Below, piece after piece: positions 23,658 to 35,430 of a stretch of DNA of 64,000 bases (position 1 is the first letter of the stretch; each line of letters starts with the position of its first letter). The notes under the pieces were generated by a model, which saw only the letters and a list, made by a program, of their open reading frames with translations, was not told the DNA's origin and did no database searches. The stretch spans positions 1,443,501 through 1,507,500 of the forward strand of contig JAQFVV010012546.1 of NCBI GenBank assembly GCA_028023455.1, read 5' to 3'. Position numbers and translations under genes: made by a program. This stretch comes from Epiperipatus broadwayi (Eukaryota > Onychophora > Udeonychophora > Euonychophora > Peripatidae).

Positions 23658-24245
23658 GTATATATATAATTCTAATCATATATAAATAATATTTTACAGA
23701 TAAGTAATGATTTTGGAATGAGTTTAATTTCTTTACATAACTCTACCTAACTAGAGATTTAGTGTTGATCAATAATTGGCTTTTATATATTTTTAACTGA
23801 TAAATAATGTTCCAAATCAATATTGATCATTAAGATAAGGATTTTAATGTAATAATTGTAAGATTCAAACTTGAATTTAATATAATATTTATTACTAGTT
23901 AATGGAAGAAGCAGTATATAGCTATTCTATTAAGCAAATAGTTTTATTTTAGCATTTTCATACAAGCACAAAACTATCCTTAAAATAAACTTTTACATTT
24001 TAAGGAGAAACTTCATTGTTTTATGATATAACTTTAAGTTGAGGGTTTTCCAAGTAAATATGTTGAGCAATATAAACTATATTTATTTCAATATGTTTTA
24101 TAGGATAAAGACTTTTCTAGAAGAAGAGGAATAATAAAAGGGAAATATATGATATTATTCCTCAATTTTGAAATTTGTTAGGTGTTGGAAATTCAAATAG
24201 TTTTTTACTCTCTGATTTAGATTTTATTTAATAAAATAACTGGAT
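23658..24245. other. AT-rich DNA, no gene seen
   Basis: No coding or element signature. Confidence 0.5.
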
Positions 24246-24251
24246 AACTAC

Positions 24252-24345
24252 TTTTTTTCATATGTCAAAGCGTTGACCGGGAAGTGAACCCGGACCAGCT
24301 GCTTGTAAGGCAGCTATGCTAACCACACGGCCATCAATGCTTGAC
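24252..24345 (-). repeat. tRNA-derived SINE with tRNA-Val(TAC)-like head
   Basis: The minus strand of 24270-24340 folds as a 71-nt tRNA. It has acceptor GCATTGA/TCAACGC with one mismatch, anticodon stem GCTGC/GCAGC around loop CTTACAA (anticodon TAC, Val), and T stem CCGGG/CCCGG with a 7-nt loop. The D stem is poor. It is followed on the minus strand by the TATG-A-rich tail shared by the copies near 28060, 38480 and 61146. That makes it a SINE copy rather than a tRNA gene, although it is the most tRNA-like of the set. Confidence 0.7.
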
Positions 24346-27075
24346 AATTGGATTGTCACCAATGCTTAGAAGAGTTGTGTATAAGTTAGACATCTGAAAA
24401 ATAATCTTAAACCTGATTAAATTTTTTTTCAAGTATTAGCTAATCTGAATTTGAAACAGATCCTATGAAACTAATGGCTTTTCAACTAATATGCCTTAAA
24501 TAACTAATATACATATGTAATACCATGTCAAATTAAATCTTTTCATATGAAATAAATTTGTAAATTGATTAATAAAATTAAATTCAAAAATTTAAATATC
24601 CCTATTATTTTCTAAATGTTATGTTTTGTAAATTTAATATATAAATGCTAAATGAAATCTATATATATTTAAACGTTATAATTTATTTTTACCAAAATAA
24701 ACATTAAGTATAGTTTTTTAAAATATTTATCACTTATTTGTTTTTTTTGGCAAAACCTAATTATATATTCGCAGTATATGTTTTCAGATAATTATATATA
24801 AGTCGTGACATTCTTTAAAAAAAAAAAACAGTTTAATAATATTTTTCCTTTATTTAATTAAGTTAAATATTTGTTTAAATTTTTCAGAATATATAATTTT
24901 AAAAAAAAAAAAGCTTCTAAAATAGAAAAAAGAATGCAGTATTTGTAAGTGAAATTGTCGGATTTAATTGTAATAACATTTACTTCATGCTATTAAAAAC
25001 TTCTATCAGTTTATCCAGGCAATGCTGTGGAATGTTTTTAGTTTTCTGCTTCTGTTAACACTATAATTTTAATTCTTGCATCTCACTATTGACATTTCTC
25101 ATTTAAAATTTTTCAATATAAATTCAGATCAGACAAAAATTTTACTAACAAACTTATGATTGAATGTATTCATTAAAATTACAGTCTTTCGTTCTGTTGT
25201 CAGAAAAAGAATAATAATGAAAAGGAATTGTACAAGTTTAGAATAACTACATAAATCAAAACTTGAATAAAGTAATTGGATTTTTATTTTATTCTTTTAT
25301 ATATTGTAGTGGAATTTTATTTGCATTTGAATAATGCATAATTCTGATAAAAATTACTTCCTACATTATATAAAGATAAAGTAGCCATTAATTAGCCAAC
25401 ATCAGAGCAATGGTTTTTCAGTAGTCATTACAGATAAAATGTGAAAGAAAGAACATTAAATCCCAGGCTTATAAGTTACTGTTGGAGAGAATTTGAATTG
25501 TTTTATACATATTTTTATGTACGGTAATGAATAGCTAAATACATATTTACTCACCAAACTAGAATGGTTAAAACCAATCTTAATCCTGATTGAAATATTT
25601 AAAAAAATATTAAAATTTTATCTGGCTCTGATGTGAACCCTAATCATAGATATAGTGGATATATTTGCTGCTCTGACTGATAAACTTTACATTCATAGCA
25701 ATCCCTATAATTAAGAATCTATTACTATATTATGTAAAGATTATAAAGATAATAAGAAATTAAGAGCTATGCAACTCACTTATCAATATGGAAGAATCTA
25801 CCATAGAATATTCATTTTTAACATAAAGTTTCAAAACTTACCAACTCATATTGCTTCAAGTTCTATTTCTTTCATTTAATGCTTAATATTAGATAAATTA
25901 TTTACATTGGCTGTAAGATATCCTTGAAAAGCTTTAAGCTTGGTTGAAAATTCCTTAGCTAATTTAATATATGAGTATTATGCACTAACTATTTCACCAG
26001 AAGACTTTTAGATATACAGAAGATATTTTAAAGAAATATTTATATTAACTTTGGTATAGTTATCTTGAACTTAAAATATCATTTACTTGCAATATTTTTC
26101 AATTTTAAAAAGAAATATATTGTCTAAGTTTAGAAAGTTGCTTTTAAAATGACTAGTATTTTAATTTATCAACTATTAGCAAAGCCATATGTAAAAACAT
26201 TATGTTTGATGTGGTAGTTTTGGAACAAAAATCAGATATTTCTTTTCATTTTCTTGCAATGTATTTAAACAAAAAAACAAGTAAATTAATTTTGAATTCC
26301 AAGATAGTTCATAAGTCTAAATTTGACTTCTTTTTTATTTATTTTATAATTCAATACAGAGCATAGTTTTCTATGAAGGAAAAAATAATAATACTACAAA
26401 TTAAGTACATCTTAGCACTGCTTTAGACTGGGTAGGCCATATTCATAGCACAAGATAAAGTTAGACTTGTGACTATCTAATACTTTGAAAATGACCTGCC
26501 CAATCAAAAGTAATGCTAAGTTGCAGTTAATATGTACTATTGTTACTCTTTCCATTGTAGCAAACTATCTCTGTATTGAATTAAAGATAATTTATACATT
26601 AGAAGAATTAATTTGGTTAGAAATAGTGCTATAATAAATATAAAAAATTGTTGCTTGAAAATGAGGTTTTCTTTCCATCTATCAACAACATAATTCATAA
26701 ACTGGAATAAAATTTTCTATTTATTAGATAATCTAGCATCTTGAAAATATTATGGTAAATTGAGAGAACATTTACTGTATTCTTCAAATTGTTGCAAGTA
26801 ATATTGCTGAATCTATGAATATAAAAATTCATTTTCATTGTTTTGGAAAGTGAAGAACATTACATATGGTAGAGTTTTTTAAAAGACATTTTATAATGAC
26901 TGCAAATATGGTTTACATATTATATTATTTTTTCAAGACATTTTAAAAAAATGTCAGATCAACTGCTAAAATTTGGTAGATAATGATAACATATAATACA
27001 AGATAGAGTTGCAATTAGGCAAAATATTGGATGTTTTTTTTAAAAAAAAATTGCTATAGAAGAAATTAAATATGA
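24346..27075. other. AT-rich DNA, no gene seen
   Basis: Homopolymer tracts near 24808 and 24900. No coding or element signature was identified in about 2.7 kb. Confidence 0.45.
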
Positions 27076-27391
27076 ATAAACAATGAGGATTGCCAATTCC
27101 TCAACAAGCTTTGTGATAAATGCTTAGTCAGAGAAAGCATTTAAAATATCTCTGTCAGGACCCCCACCCCCCCAGCCCCTGACCATGGTTTCGTGCTTTG
27201 ACACTCCTCACAAAGGTGCCAGGGTAAGTTCTAGTGTTTGAACCTATCCTGACACCTCTCTGAGGAGTGTCAAAGCATGAAACCATGGTCAGGGGTTTGG
27301 GAGGGTTCCTGACAGAAATATTTTAAATGCTTTCTCTGGGTAAGCATTTATCACAAAGCTTGTTGAGGAATTGGCAATCCTCATTGTTTAT
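27076..27391. mobile_element. Hairpin MITE, ~316 bp
   Basis: Two arms of about 140 bases are almost perfect reverse complements. AATAAACAATGAGGATTGCC begins the left arm and GGCAATCCTCATTGTTTATA ends the right. The arms include GC-rich blocks (TGACCATGGTTTC-TGCTTTGACACTCCTC) unlike the surrounding DNA. The loop is around 27215-27250. A transcript would form a long dsRNA hairpin. No transposase and no second copy are seen in this window. Confidence 0.85.
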
Positions 27392-28048
27392 AACTTACAA
27401 GATTAGGAGACTAGGATCATGTGATCGATGACTTTTATTTTGATTAAATGTGACTGTTTCGTAAGATCAGATTAAGGCTAAAGTTAACCAGCATATGATA
27501 TATGTATCACCTGTACTTAATTCATTGATTTATAGCCATATAATTTATCTAAAAAAAAATTTTTTTTAATTGTTTTTCTTCCTCATTTATGTTTAATGAA
27601 ATTAGAATTTCCATTCTGATTTTATAAATGTTTATCCTGTATATAAATATTGAAAGTTATCATGTATTTAATAAATTTCAGCCATGATATAAGCAGGCAA
27701 ATCGTCAATAAATTCAATATTGCAAATTTAAACATAATCATGGAATAAAATATTTTTTATCTGGTTTAACTATAAATCAAAAGTTGAAATGATTTAAATT
27801 TATGTCCTAGTTTGGTTATTTCCTAGTTTATATGTTAAACTGAAAATAGCTCAAATTTATCAAATATTTTCATAAATAAACAAAATTGCCTGTAAAAATG
27901 TATATATAGTAATTAGATTTTCAAGTACTTATTAATATAAGTATTGGAAGTTATAACTAGAATTTTACATACAAAAGCAATTAATATATAATCTGACATT
28001 CTTATTTAAAACTAAAGTATAATCTAAAAACAATTCCATTCTTGATTT

Positions 28049-28156
28049 TTTTTTTCATATGTCATAGCATCTGTCGGATGCGAACCCACAACTGTCTGCA
28101 ACCAACTACTTGCTTGCAAGGTTGCTGCGATGACCTCTCAGCTAACAATGCTTGAC
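28049..28156 (-). repeat. tRNA-derived SINE, 16-bp TSD
   Basis: A minus-strand tRNA-like unit. It has an A-box-like TTAGCTGAGAGGTCA, a B-box-like GGGTTCGCATCC, then TATGACATATG and a poly(A) tail (poly-T on the plus strand). It is flanked by ATTCCATTCTTGATTT (28033-28048) and ATTCCACTCTTGATTT (28157-28172), a 16-bp target-site duplication with one mismatch. This shows retroposition by a LINE-type machinery. Confidence 0.85.
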
Positions 28157-28450
28157 ATTCCACTCTTGATTTAGAAGTAGACTGTTATTTTGCAATATCA
28201 GATTTTAATTGGTTGTTTGCCAGATTTTTTATAGCAGAATGTAACTAAAATAATACATGGAAATTCTTGTTATAACTCTAAATATTTACACCTATAATAT
28301 TAGAATTTGTTTATATTGACTCAAAATTAAATGAGTTTTAAAATATTAAACCAAGTTCTAATATCAAGGCAGCCATAAAAACAAACATTTTTATTAGATT
28401 AGAAATTATGACATTATTCTTAGATAAAAAGTTTAATTTTAATGAAGTTT

Positions 28451-28559
28451 TTTTTTTATTTAAGTGTCATAGCATCGGCCGGGACACGAACCCGCAACCC
28501 GGGCAACTGCCTGCAAGTGCAAGGCAGTCACGCTGACCTCTCGACCACCATTGCAAGAC
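28451..28559 (-). repeat. tRNA-derived SINE, second subfamily, perfect TSD
   Basis: The minus strand has TCGAGAGGTCAGCGTGA (A box), an anticodon-like region around TGCACTTGCA, GGGTTCGTGTCCCGG (B box), then CGATGCTATGACACTTAAAT and an A tail. A perfect 16-bp direct repeat, AATTTTAATGAAGTTT, flanks it (28435-28450 and 28560-28575). It differs from the neighbouring copy in the anticodon arm and tail, so at least two subfamilies exist. Confidence 0.85.
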
Positions 28560-28575
28560 AATTTTAATGAAGTTT

Positions 28576-29723
28576 AAGTACATATTATTAATAATTTTTA
28601 TACTGAAGCATTACAGTAGTTATTTATTTAATTTCTTCCACCTTTTCTATGTACAATTTAATTTCAAGTCACTGCCCACTCTTATTCATTCGAGGAATGT
28701 CCATATAATCCTATTCTACAGTTATTTCTTACATTTAGAGAGATAAATAGCTCTTTAATTTAGTGCCAATAATCATGTTTGAAATGTAAAAATAAATAGT
28801 TAATTATATAACATATGAATAAGACGTGGCAAAAACATTTAAAAATTAAAATTGTCATACATTTATCTATATAAAAATTAATTATAAATATATTTTAATA
28901 AAACTGAAATTTATATATAAGATTAAATGATAATCTAATTAAATAATATATGATGAATAACCATGTATTAAAATATAAATTAGCAGATTAAAAATTGTAG
29001 AACCTATAGTATGAATGTAATATATATATATATCAATAAATATAAAACAAAGGAGTTGATGTTTGGAAAGCAGTATCAATTGTCTCATATGAGAAAAAAT
29101 GGCTGATTGAAATGAATTTTAGGAGACACTGACATTATTCTTTTACTCTTCAATGTCTACAACCATATTTTCAAAATGTAACAATGAACAGCAAATTATG
29201 TAAATATTGTAAAGGTTGAGAGAATCGATCCTTAACATCGATTATAGTATCATGTATTTTTTTTAAAAAAAGACATATATATGTATATATCTAGAAAAGG
29301 ACATTCCTCCTTTCTATTGCATAAGATTTGAATTGTTTGCTAGTAGAGAATAATGAATGTTTTATTATTTTGAGGCATATAAATATATATATCACTTATA
29401 GATTTGACAATTTATAAATCACCACAATTTTTAAAGCTTGCAGCAAAAAAATGTTACAAACTTTTTTCCTTCATTTATTACCTTCATTTGATTTTGATGT
29501 ATTTTTTTTTATAATTTTTTTCTTTTTTATTCACCTTTTTTGTAGTATATATATATATTTATTCATGATTCTGAAATTTGGAAATAGTGGTAATAATATA
29601 TAGAGTAGATAAACAACTATATGAATCATTATATAAATATTAATTTATATTTACAAATATTAATATATATTTACATTATAAATGTCTTTTTTATATATCG
29701 TAAACTGTCATATTTACATAGAG
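28576..29723. other. AT-rich DNA, no gene seen
   Basis: Short (TA)n runs near 29020, 29275, 29385 and 29547. No coding or element signature. Confidence 0.5.
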
Positions 29724-32489
29724 CAGGGGTGTCCAAAAAGTCGATCGTGAAGCCAATTTTGGTCGATCACAAGGCCAATCTGCCAAGAACTGGCTGGCAA
29801 GAACCGACCAATTATGAATGAAACAAATTGTCAAGATTTTTAACTTTTTTTGCTATTTTTGTTTTAATTTTTTTTTCAATTCTAGATAGGTGAAGTTCAA
29901 TAAGTTGTACCATTATTGGAAATAATCTTTTTAATCTTGACTTAATGTGTTTTTGTAATCGAATGCAACGCGTGAACATAACGTGCAAATGCAACAGTAT
30001 GCATGCAGTTATTGACTAAAAAAAACACAGTTATTTAGCTTGAATATTTGGTAGTGTTATACGATAGCTTCTTTTCTTTAGTAATGAAACAGTATGATAT
30101 ATCTATCTTCCAGTTTCAGACTACTATGTTTCATAGTAGTATAATTTTCTCTAATTCAAATTCATCCAAGTCCATGTATATTTTAAATTAATACTAAAAT
30201 ATTGTATAAAAGTTCTGTTAATGAGTATGTGCGTATATTGTATGTGCGTACATTCATATTGCACATTAATTAGCTAATAATATCTGTATGCATATAACTA
30301 TAATACACAGTTCTAATTTAAAATAATAAATTAAAGTTAAGTTGTGTAGACATTATTGTGTGTGTAGAAGCACACCTGTGTATATATGTGAAGGAAACTG
30401 TAATGTGATAGATTTTGTGAATTTAAACAACTTTTCTAAATTATCTATTTTAAGTTATTATAAATTTAGTTTATAAATTTGCCTGCATTTGCATATAAAA
30501 TCCTAAATTCAGTGTGATAGTGTTACACATATAAGAGAATGTTTACACTTTACAGAACTGAAATCTCTTTTTTTAAAAAGATTTATTTCTTGGAAATCAT
30601 TTTGACTCACACCTGGTAATCAAGAGCTGAAATTTAAAAAAAAGAAAAATTAAAAATAAATGTAAGACAAAGGCAAAATTACTGGACCAGCACTATTTAT
30701 CATTTACTCAGCTGGAGTTTTTGTCTTTACTAAGATTTAATAAAGTAGTGTTAAAAACTAAAATATAAGACTTAAAGTTGTCAACAAGTTATGACTTATG
30801 CAGGGGAAGAGAAAGATTTGATATAAAAACTCCCAGTTTTCATTACTAAATGTTCATTCTCTAATATTCAGAATGTAGCAGTGCCCTTGTATGAACAATA
30901 TTTTTATTATTAATCAATATTATCTATCGACGGTGACCACGTAAAGTTTCAATTTTTCTTCTGTTTAAAATGTAAGTACCTTTTCTTATGCTTTAATTTA
31001 AATTGTGGCTTTTCTTATCTATCTATTTACTTGATTAATGAGCCTTCTCGGCAACAGACGTTTAAGCTGAAGTCATTAACGGAGTTAATGATTGCAGTTC
31101 ATGAGTTGTTAATTTTCTTGCAAAATATTTAATTCAATATTTATTATTTACTTTGAATATTCAATTTTTATCAGTTAAGTTTGGGGAAATAAAATTGGCA
31201 TAAGTATTACTTTTTTCATTTTAGTATACCCATGAACACGAGTAGTAAACCAAAAAAATCGAAAACTTATTATTTCAATGAAGAATGGGAACTCAACTAC
31301 TTTTTTACAATGGTGAATGATAAATGTTGTTGCTTAATATGCTTTACCTCGATAGCCATTGCTAAAAAGGGTAATCTGGAGAGACATTTTTTAGCTTTAC
31401 ATAACAAGTATCAAACAGATTATCCACAAAGTACCGAATTGAGAAAATGCAAAATTAGGGATCTTAAAACTCAATTAAAAAATCAACAAAAAGTTTTTAA
31501 AAAGCCAATGTTGAAGTCACAAGCAGTAACTACTGCATCATTCAAAGTAAGTTATCTTTTAGCAAAAAAATGTAAACCATTTTTCTGAGGGTGAATTCAT
31601 AAAGGAAACTTTTTTGGAAATGTCAGATTCTCTTTTTAGCAATTTTCATAACAAGAGTGAAATTATTGCTGCAATTCAAGATCTGCAACTATCTCGAAAT
31701 ACTGTGGTGTGATGAATTGAGACGATGAATGGAAATGTAAAAGAACAGTTATATAATGGTATTAATAAATGTTCTTGTTTTTCCCTTCAATGTGATGAAT
31801 CAACAGATATAAGTGATACAGCACAATTACTTGTTTTCATTTGTATGATTTTTAAAGATTTTACATCAAAAGAAGAATTGTTGGGTCTGATTTCTTTGAA
31901 AGAAAGAACTAGAGGTGTAGATATATTCAAAGCCTTTAAAAACTTGCTCAATGATTTGAAAGTACCACTTTTTAAATTAGTTTCAATAACAACGGATGGT
32001 GTAGCTGCAATGATAGGTCACATAAATGGATTTATAGTCCTATGTCAAAATGAAGATGAATTTCCAGCTTTTTTGAGCTACCACTGCATAATTCACCAGC
32101 AAGTGTTAGCCAGCAAGAGACTAAACACAAAAGAAGTAATGGACATAACGTTTAAAATTGTTAATTCAATTCGTGGAAGTTCCCTCAAATGACATCTCTT
32201 CCGACTGCAGCTCAATGAAGGCCAACCTGAATTATTGTTACATACCAATGTAAGATGGTTAAGCAGAGGTAAATTTCTGCAACGATTTTGTGATTTATTG
32301 CCTGAAGTAATAGATTTTCTCCATGAGCAAGATGGTAAATATGAAAATTTAAATGATGAAACTTGGCTTAGTGACTTAGCTTTTCTACCCAAATTTAAAC
32401 TTTTTTGGTATCGAATTGTTTGTAAAATTCACCGTAAACACACACACATTTTGATAACAAAATTTAAAGCAATAAATAAAAATAAATGA
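29724..32489 (+). mobile_element. hAT transposon relic, 3' end lost
   Basis: CAGGGGTGTCCAAA at 29724 has the look of a hAT (Charlie-like) terminal inverted repeat. It is followed by subterminal GTCGATCGTGAAGCC / GGTCGATCACAAGGCC repeats. The transposase relic lies 1.5 kb downstream in the same orientation. I could not find the matching TTTGGACACCCCTG right end or an 8-bp duplication of ACATAGAG, so the 3' part is deleted or diverged. Confidence 0.6.
31232..32489 (+). pseudogene. hAT transposase (GTF2IRD2/ZBED5-like), broken
   Basis: Frame 31232-31588 begins MNTSSKPKKSK and carries a BED-type zinc finger (CCCLICFT…LERHFLALH). An extra base near 31575 breaks the frame. Frame 31725-32192 has the RNase H-like core SLQCDESTDISDTAQ (first Asp) and LVSITTDGVAAMIG (second Asp), then CIIHQQVLASKRL. 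Frame 32235-32489 continues with LHTNVRWLSRGKFLQRF. This order is that of the hAT transposases related to vertebrate GTF2IRD2, ZBED5 and EPM2AIP1. The C-terminal region with the catalytic Glu and dimerisation domain is absent. Internal TGA codons (two at 31710-31715, one near 32190) sit where the family commonly has Arg, consistent with CGA-to-TGA decay at CpG. Confidence 0.85.
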
Positions 32490-33911
32490 CATAGTTTGTA
32501 TTTCTCTTTCAGTTATATAAAATATATAATTTTAACAATTTATTTTAAGTTATAAAGTTCGTTATTTATTGCGGTGTTTAAATTTCATATTTAATAATAA
32601 TTTTAGAAATCTGATTGTAAGTTAAGTAAAAGTAAAAATAATTATATATTCCCTTTTGTCTTTGAAATTTTAAAAGTAATGGTCGGTGAGAGATAATAGA
32701 TTAATTAAAAAGAAAATTCCCTAAAATCTTTAATTACAAAATGTAAATGTAAAAATAAACTTGAACAATAGAAATGCAGCTTTCTATATAAATTAAACAT
32801 ACAAGAATGCATAGATTCTCCTCTGGGCAAATGAGTGGATCCAAAAATAAAATCGAACAAAAGTAAAAAAATAAGATCAAAGAAAGGAGGACATTTTGAA
32901 TTTTCTCAGAACTTTTTGTTAAATTTTAGCTGTGCTCTCAATCAGTTGAGAGTCTCCAAAAATCATAAAGTAATTTACCTACCACAGTATGTTTGAATAG
33001 AAAGCTCCCAGACTATTCTCCCTGGAGATGGTCGATCAATTGCTGCTAACCTTCACATGTGCCCTTGACAAAATCAACCAAGATGATCTGCTGCCCAAAC
33101 AATTAGAAAGCTGCTGCTGCTGTTAAAATCAATAAATAATCTAAATGCTGGAAAGAAGTGCTACTTCTGAAATCATGAACAATTTGCTATTGAATCTGAA
33201 AACTTTTCATAAAACAGGTAACTGTACCCAAAGGCCTAGAGTACTCTAATTAATAATCATGCTATAGCTCACTCTTTATATAACTTGTAAAACTCTAAAT
33301 TGTAAAACTCTGAATTTAATGATTAACTTATTATATAAATTTCTTTAATAATCTAGCTTACCTACTTCTATCTTTTCTTGGGTATGTATTTCTAAATTTT
33401 ACATTCTTATTATCTAATTATAGCATGCTTATAAGATTTCCGACCGGACCTCGCCAAATTTAAATATACATTTTAATTAAGATGGTTGCCATCTTGTCTA
33501 GCAACTTAGTAATATATTTTATTATATACTTTTGTTGGCTGGTCAGCTCAGAAATCTCCATAATTTTCTAAATTTTAATCCATGATTGCTTGAAACAGTG
33601 GATGCGTGTCCTGCAAATCCTCATTAATATTTACTTCTATAAATTACTTAATATTTTCATATAAATTGACACACATTCAATGCTTTATTTATTGCAATGC
33701 AGGGTTCAACTACTTAGAAAATGGCTGACATATTAATTATTAATACTCACCCATCTTACCTATTGTTTTATATTTTATTAAGTTTTAAGTAATAATTCCG
33801 TAAATCGCATTTCTTTGAGAGTCAAAAACGTTCTTTATTAAATGTTGATGATGTAGGGCCGAGTTATAAAAATATTTAAATCTTAACATAATAGTCTGTA
33901 GATTATACATG
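32490..33911. other. No gene seen
   Basis: It holds a short perfect hairpin, CTCTCAA-TCAG-TTGAGAG, near 32936-32953. Another palindrome, AAGATGGTTGCCATCTT, lies near 33480. The 33000-33130 stretch is GC-richer than its surroundings but gives no recognisable frame. Confidence 0.4.
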
Positions 33912-34911
33912 TGTTACATTTTGAAGATGCGATGACCTATTATAAACCCCTGGATACTCCGGATTCTATAGGATTGAAATTAATCTCAGTTGTCCTACAC
34001 AAACAGACAAATAAACGTTCCCATAGGACTTGACGACTGTCATGCAGACAGGAAGTAATCATGGCATGAACCACTTGCCCCTGGTTATGCTTATGTGACA
34101 CCTTACCTCTTTGGGCCTATGGCAAATGCCATACCATTGTTCTAAACTCATTCACGGCTTCGCAGTTTTAATGTACTGCCACCTTCATATCACCTTTCTA
34201 GATGTACCATGTGTTTCTTCTTATTAATTCTATTACTCAATATATAACTCCGTCTCTGCATTAGTGACATAACTCACTCTCAAATAAATGTTTGTCCATA
34301 GTAATTAGTAAATATCTTCTTTAATTAAATAAATATGTGTCCGCCGTTACTATTATTAATTCTACTTTAGATGCTTGCATTGCAAAGACATAAATCCCGA
34401 AGGCATGCTTGTGATATACTTGCTCAAAAATTTAGATAGCTAGATTACATCAGCCACATAAATGTATCTTTTTGTAAAATATAACAGTATCGGAAATACC
34501 GTTACTAAGATTTTAAATATAATAAATATTATTAATTAGATGATTTAGTATAAAATATTTTAAATAAATAATTTCACACTATACATCTGCCATTACATCT
34601 TTATTTATTCAATACCCATACAATATAATATTTCCTCGATTCTATAAATATAAATGTTTAATATTAGTGTTATTATTGCCTAACTCGAAAAGAAATTATT
34701 GAATCTCTTGCGTCTCCCTGACCACGGTGCCTAAAGAAATATTTACTAATATAGCATCAGATGCATTGTTTCATAGATTGTATTGTGGAACCGATAAACT
34801 ATGTTCAAACTCAGTACTATAAATGGCTTCGCTACCTAGATGGTGCTGCAGTTCTGTGTGGTGGTCGAATTGTGCACTATGTTAACGAATCATACGAATC
34901 TGACCATTACA
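33912..34911 (+). repeat. Possible relic solo LTR
   Basis: A GC-richer block ends CTAGATGGTGCTGCAGTTCTG…CTGACCATTACA. This is similar in style to the end of the LTR at 13025-13080 (CTAGATGGCGCCCCGTAGTGCAG…GATCGTTACA). A TGTTACA at 33912 could be the other end. No target-site duplication matches, so both boundaries are tentative. Confidence 0.25.
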
Positions 34912-35144
34912 ACATATCCCAATAGAATTGCTTAACTATTGTTAAGAATATGAATGACATTTCATTCAAGTGAAAAACTTATAAAGAAATAGATGTACTT
35001 TATGCATTATTATTTTTATTGTCATTCAAAAAAAAGAAGGTAAATATTCAATCATAAATAAAAAGTATACCACTTGTTTGACAAAATGAATTTTGGAATT
35101 CGTTTTCCTTTTAATCACTTATCTGATATGGGGTTATTATGCTA

Positions 35145-35430
35145 TTGGACATTGTTAACTTAATCATTTTCCCTGAAAATATCTGAATGCTAATGATTGC
35201 CCACACAGACTAAGTAGCTATAATATTTCACATTAGTAAATTTAGACATTACCTTAATTATCTATAGTTAGTTGTGGGAAATATACATTCAATAACATAT
35301 TCATTTTGCTTCTATTTTATATTTAGCAGGTAATTCGTGTCTCATTAGTTATTTTGTGTGAATCCCTGAGAGTAGACTATTTGAAACATCGAAAGAGAGT
35401 ATAAGGTTAAAACTATTCTGTGGTACACAT
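35145..35430 (+). repeat. Dispersed repeat family B, copy 2
   Basis: Diverged homologue of 20755-21070 in the same orientation. Ordered shared blocks run from AATGCTAATGATTGCC to CCTGAGAGTAGACTATTTGAAA. Function and family are unknown. Confidence 0.6.

Noticed and set aside
24270-24340. Functional tRNA-Val gene
   Set aside because: It has a poor D stem and acceptor mismatch. It carries the same linker and A tail as the neighbouring SINEs, without a Pol III terminator directly at the tRNA 3' end.
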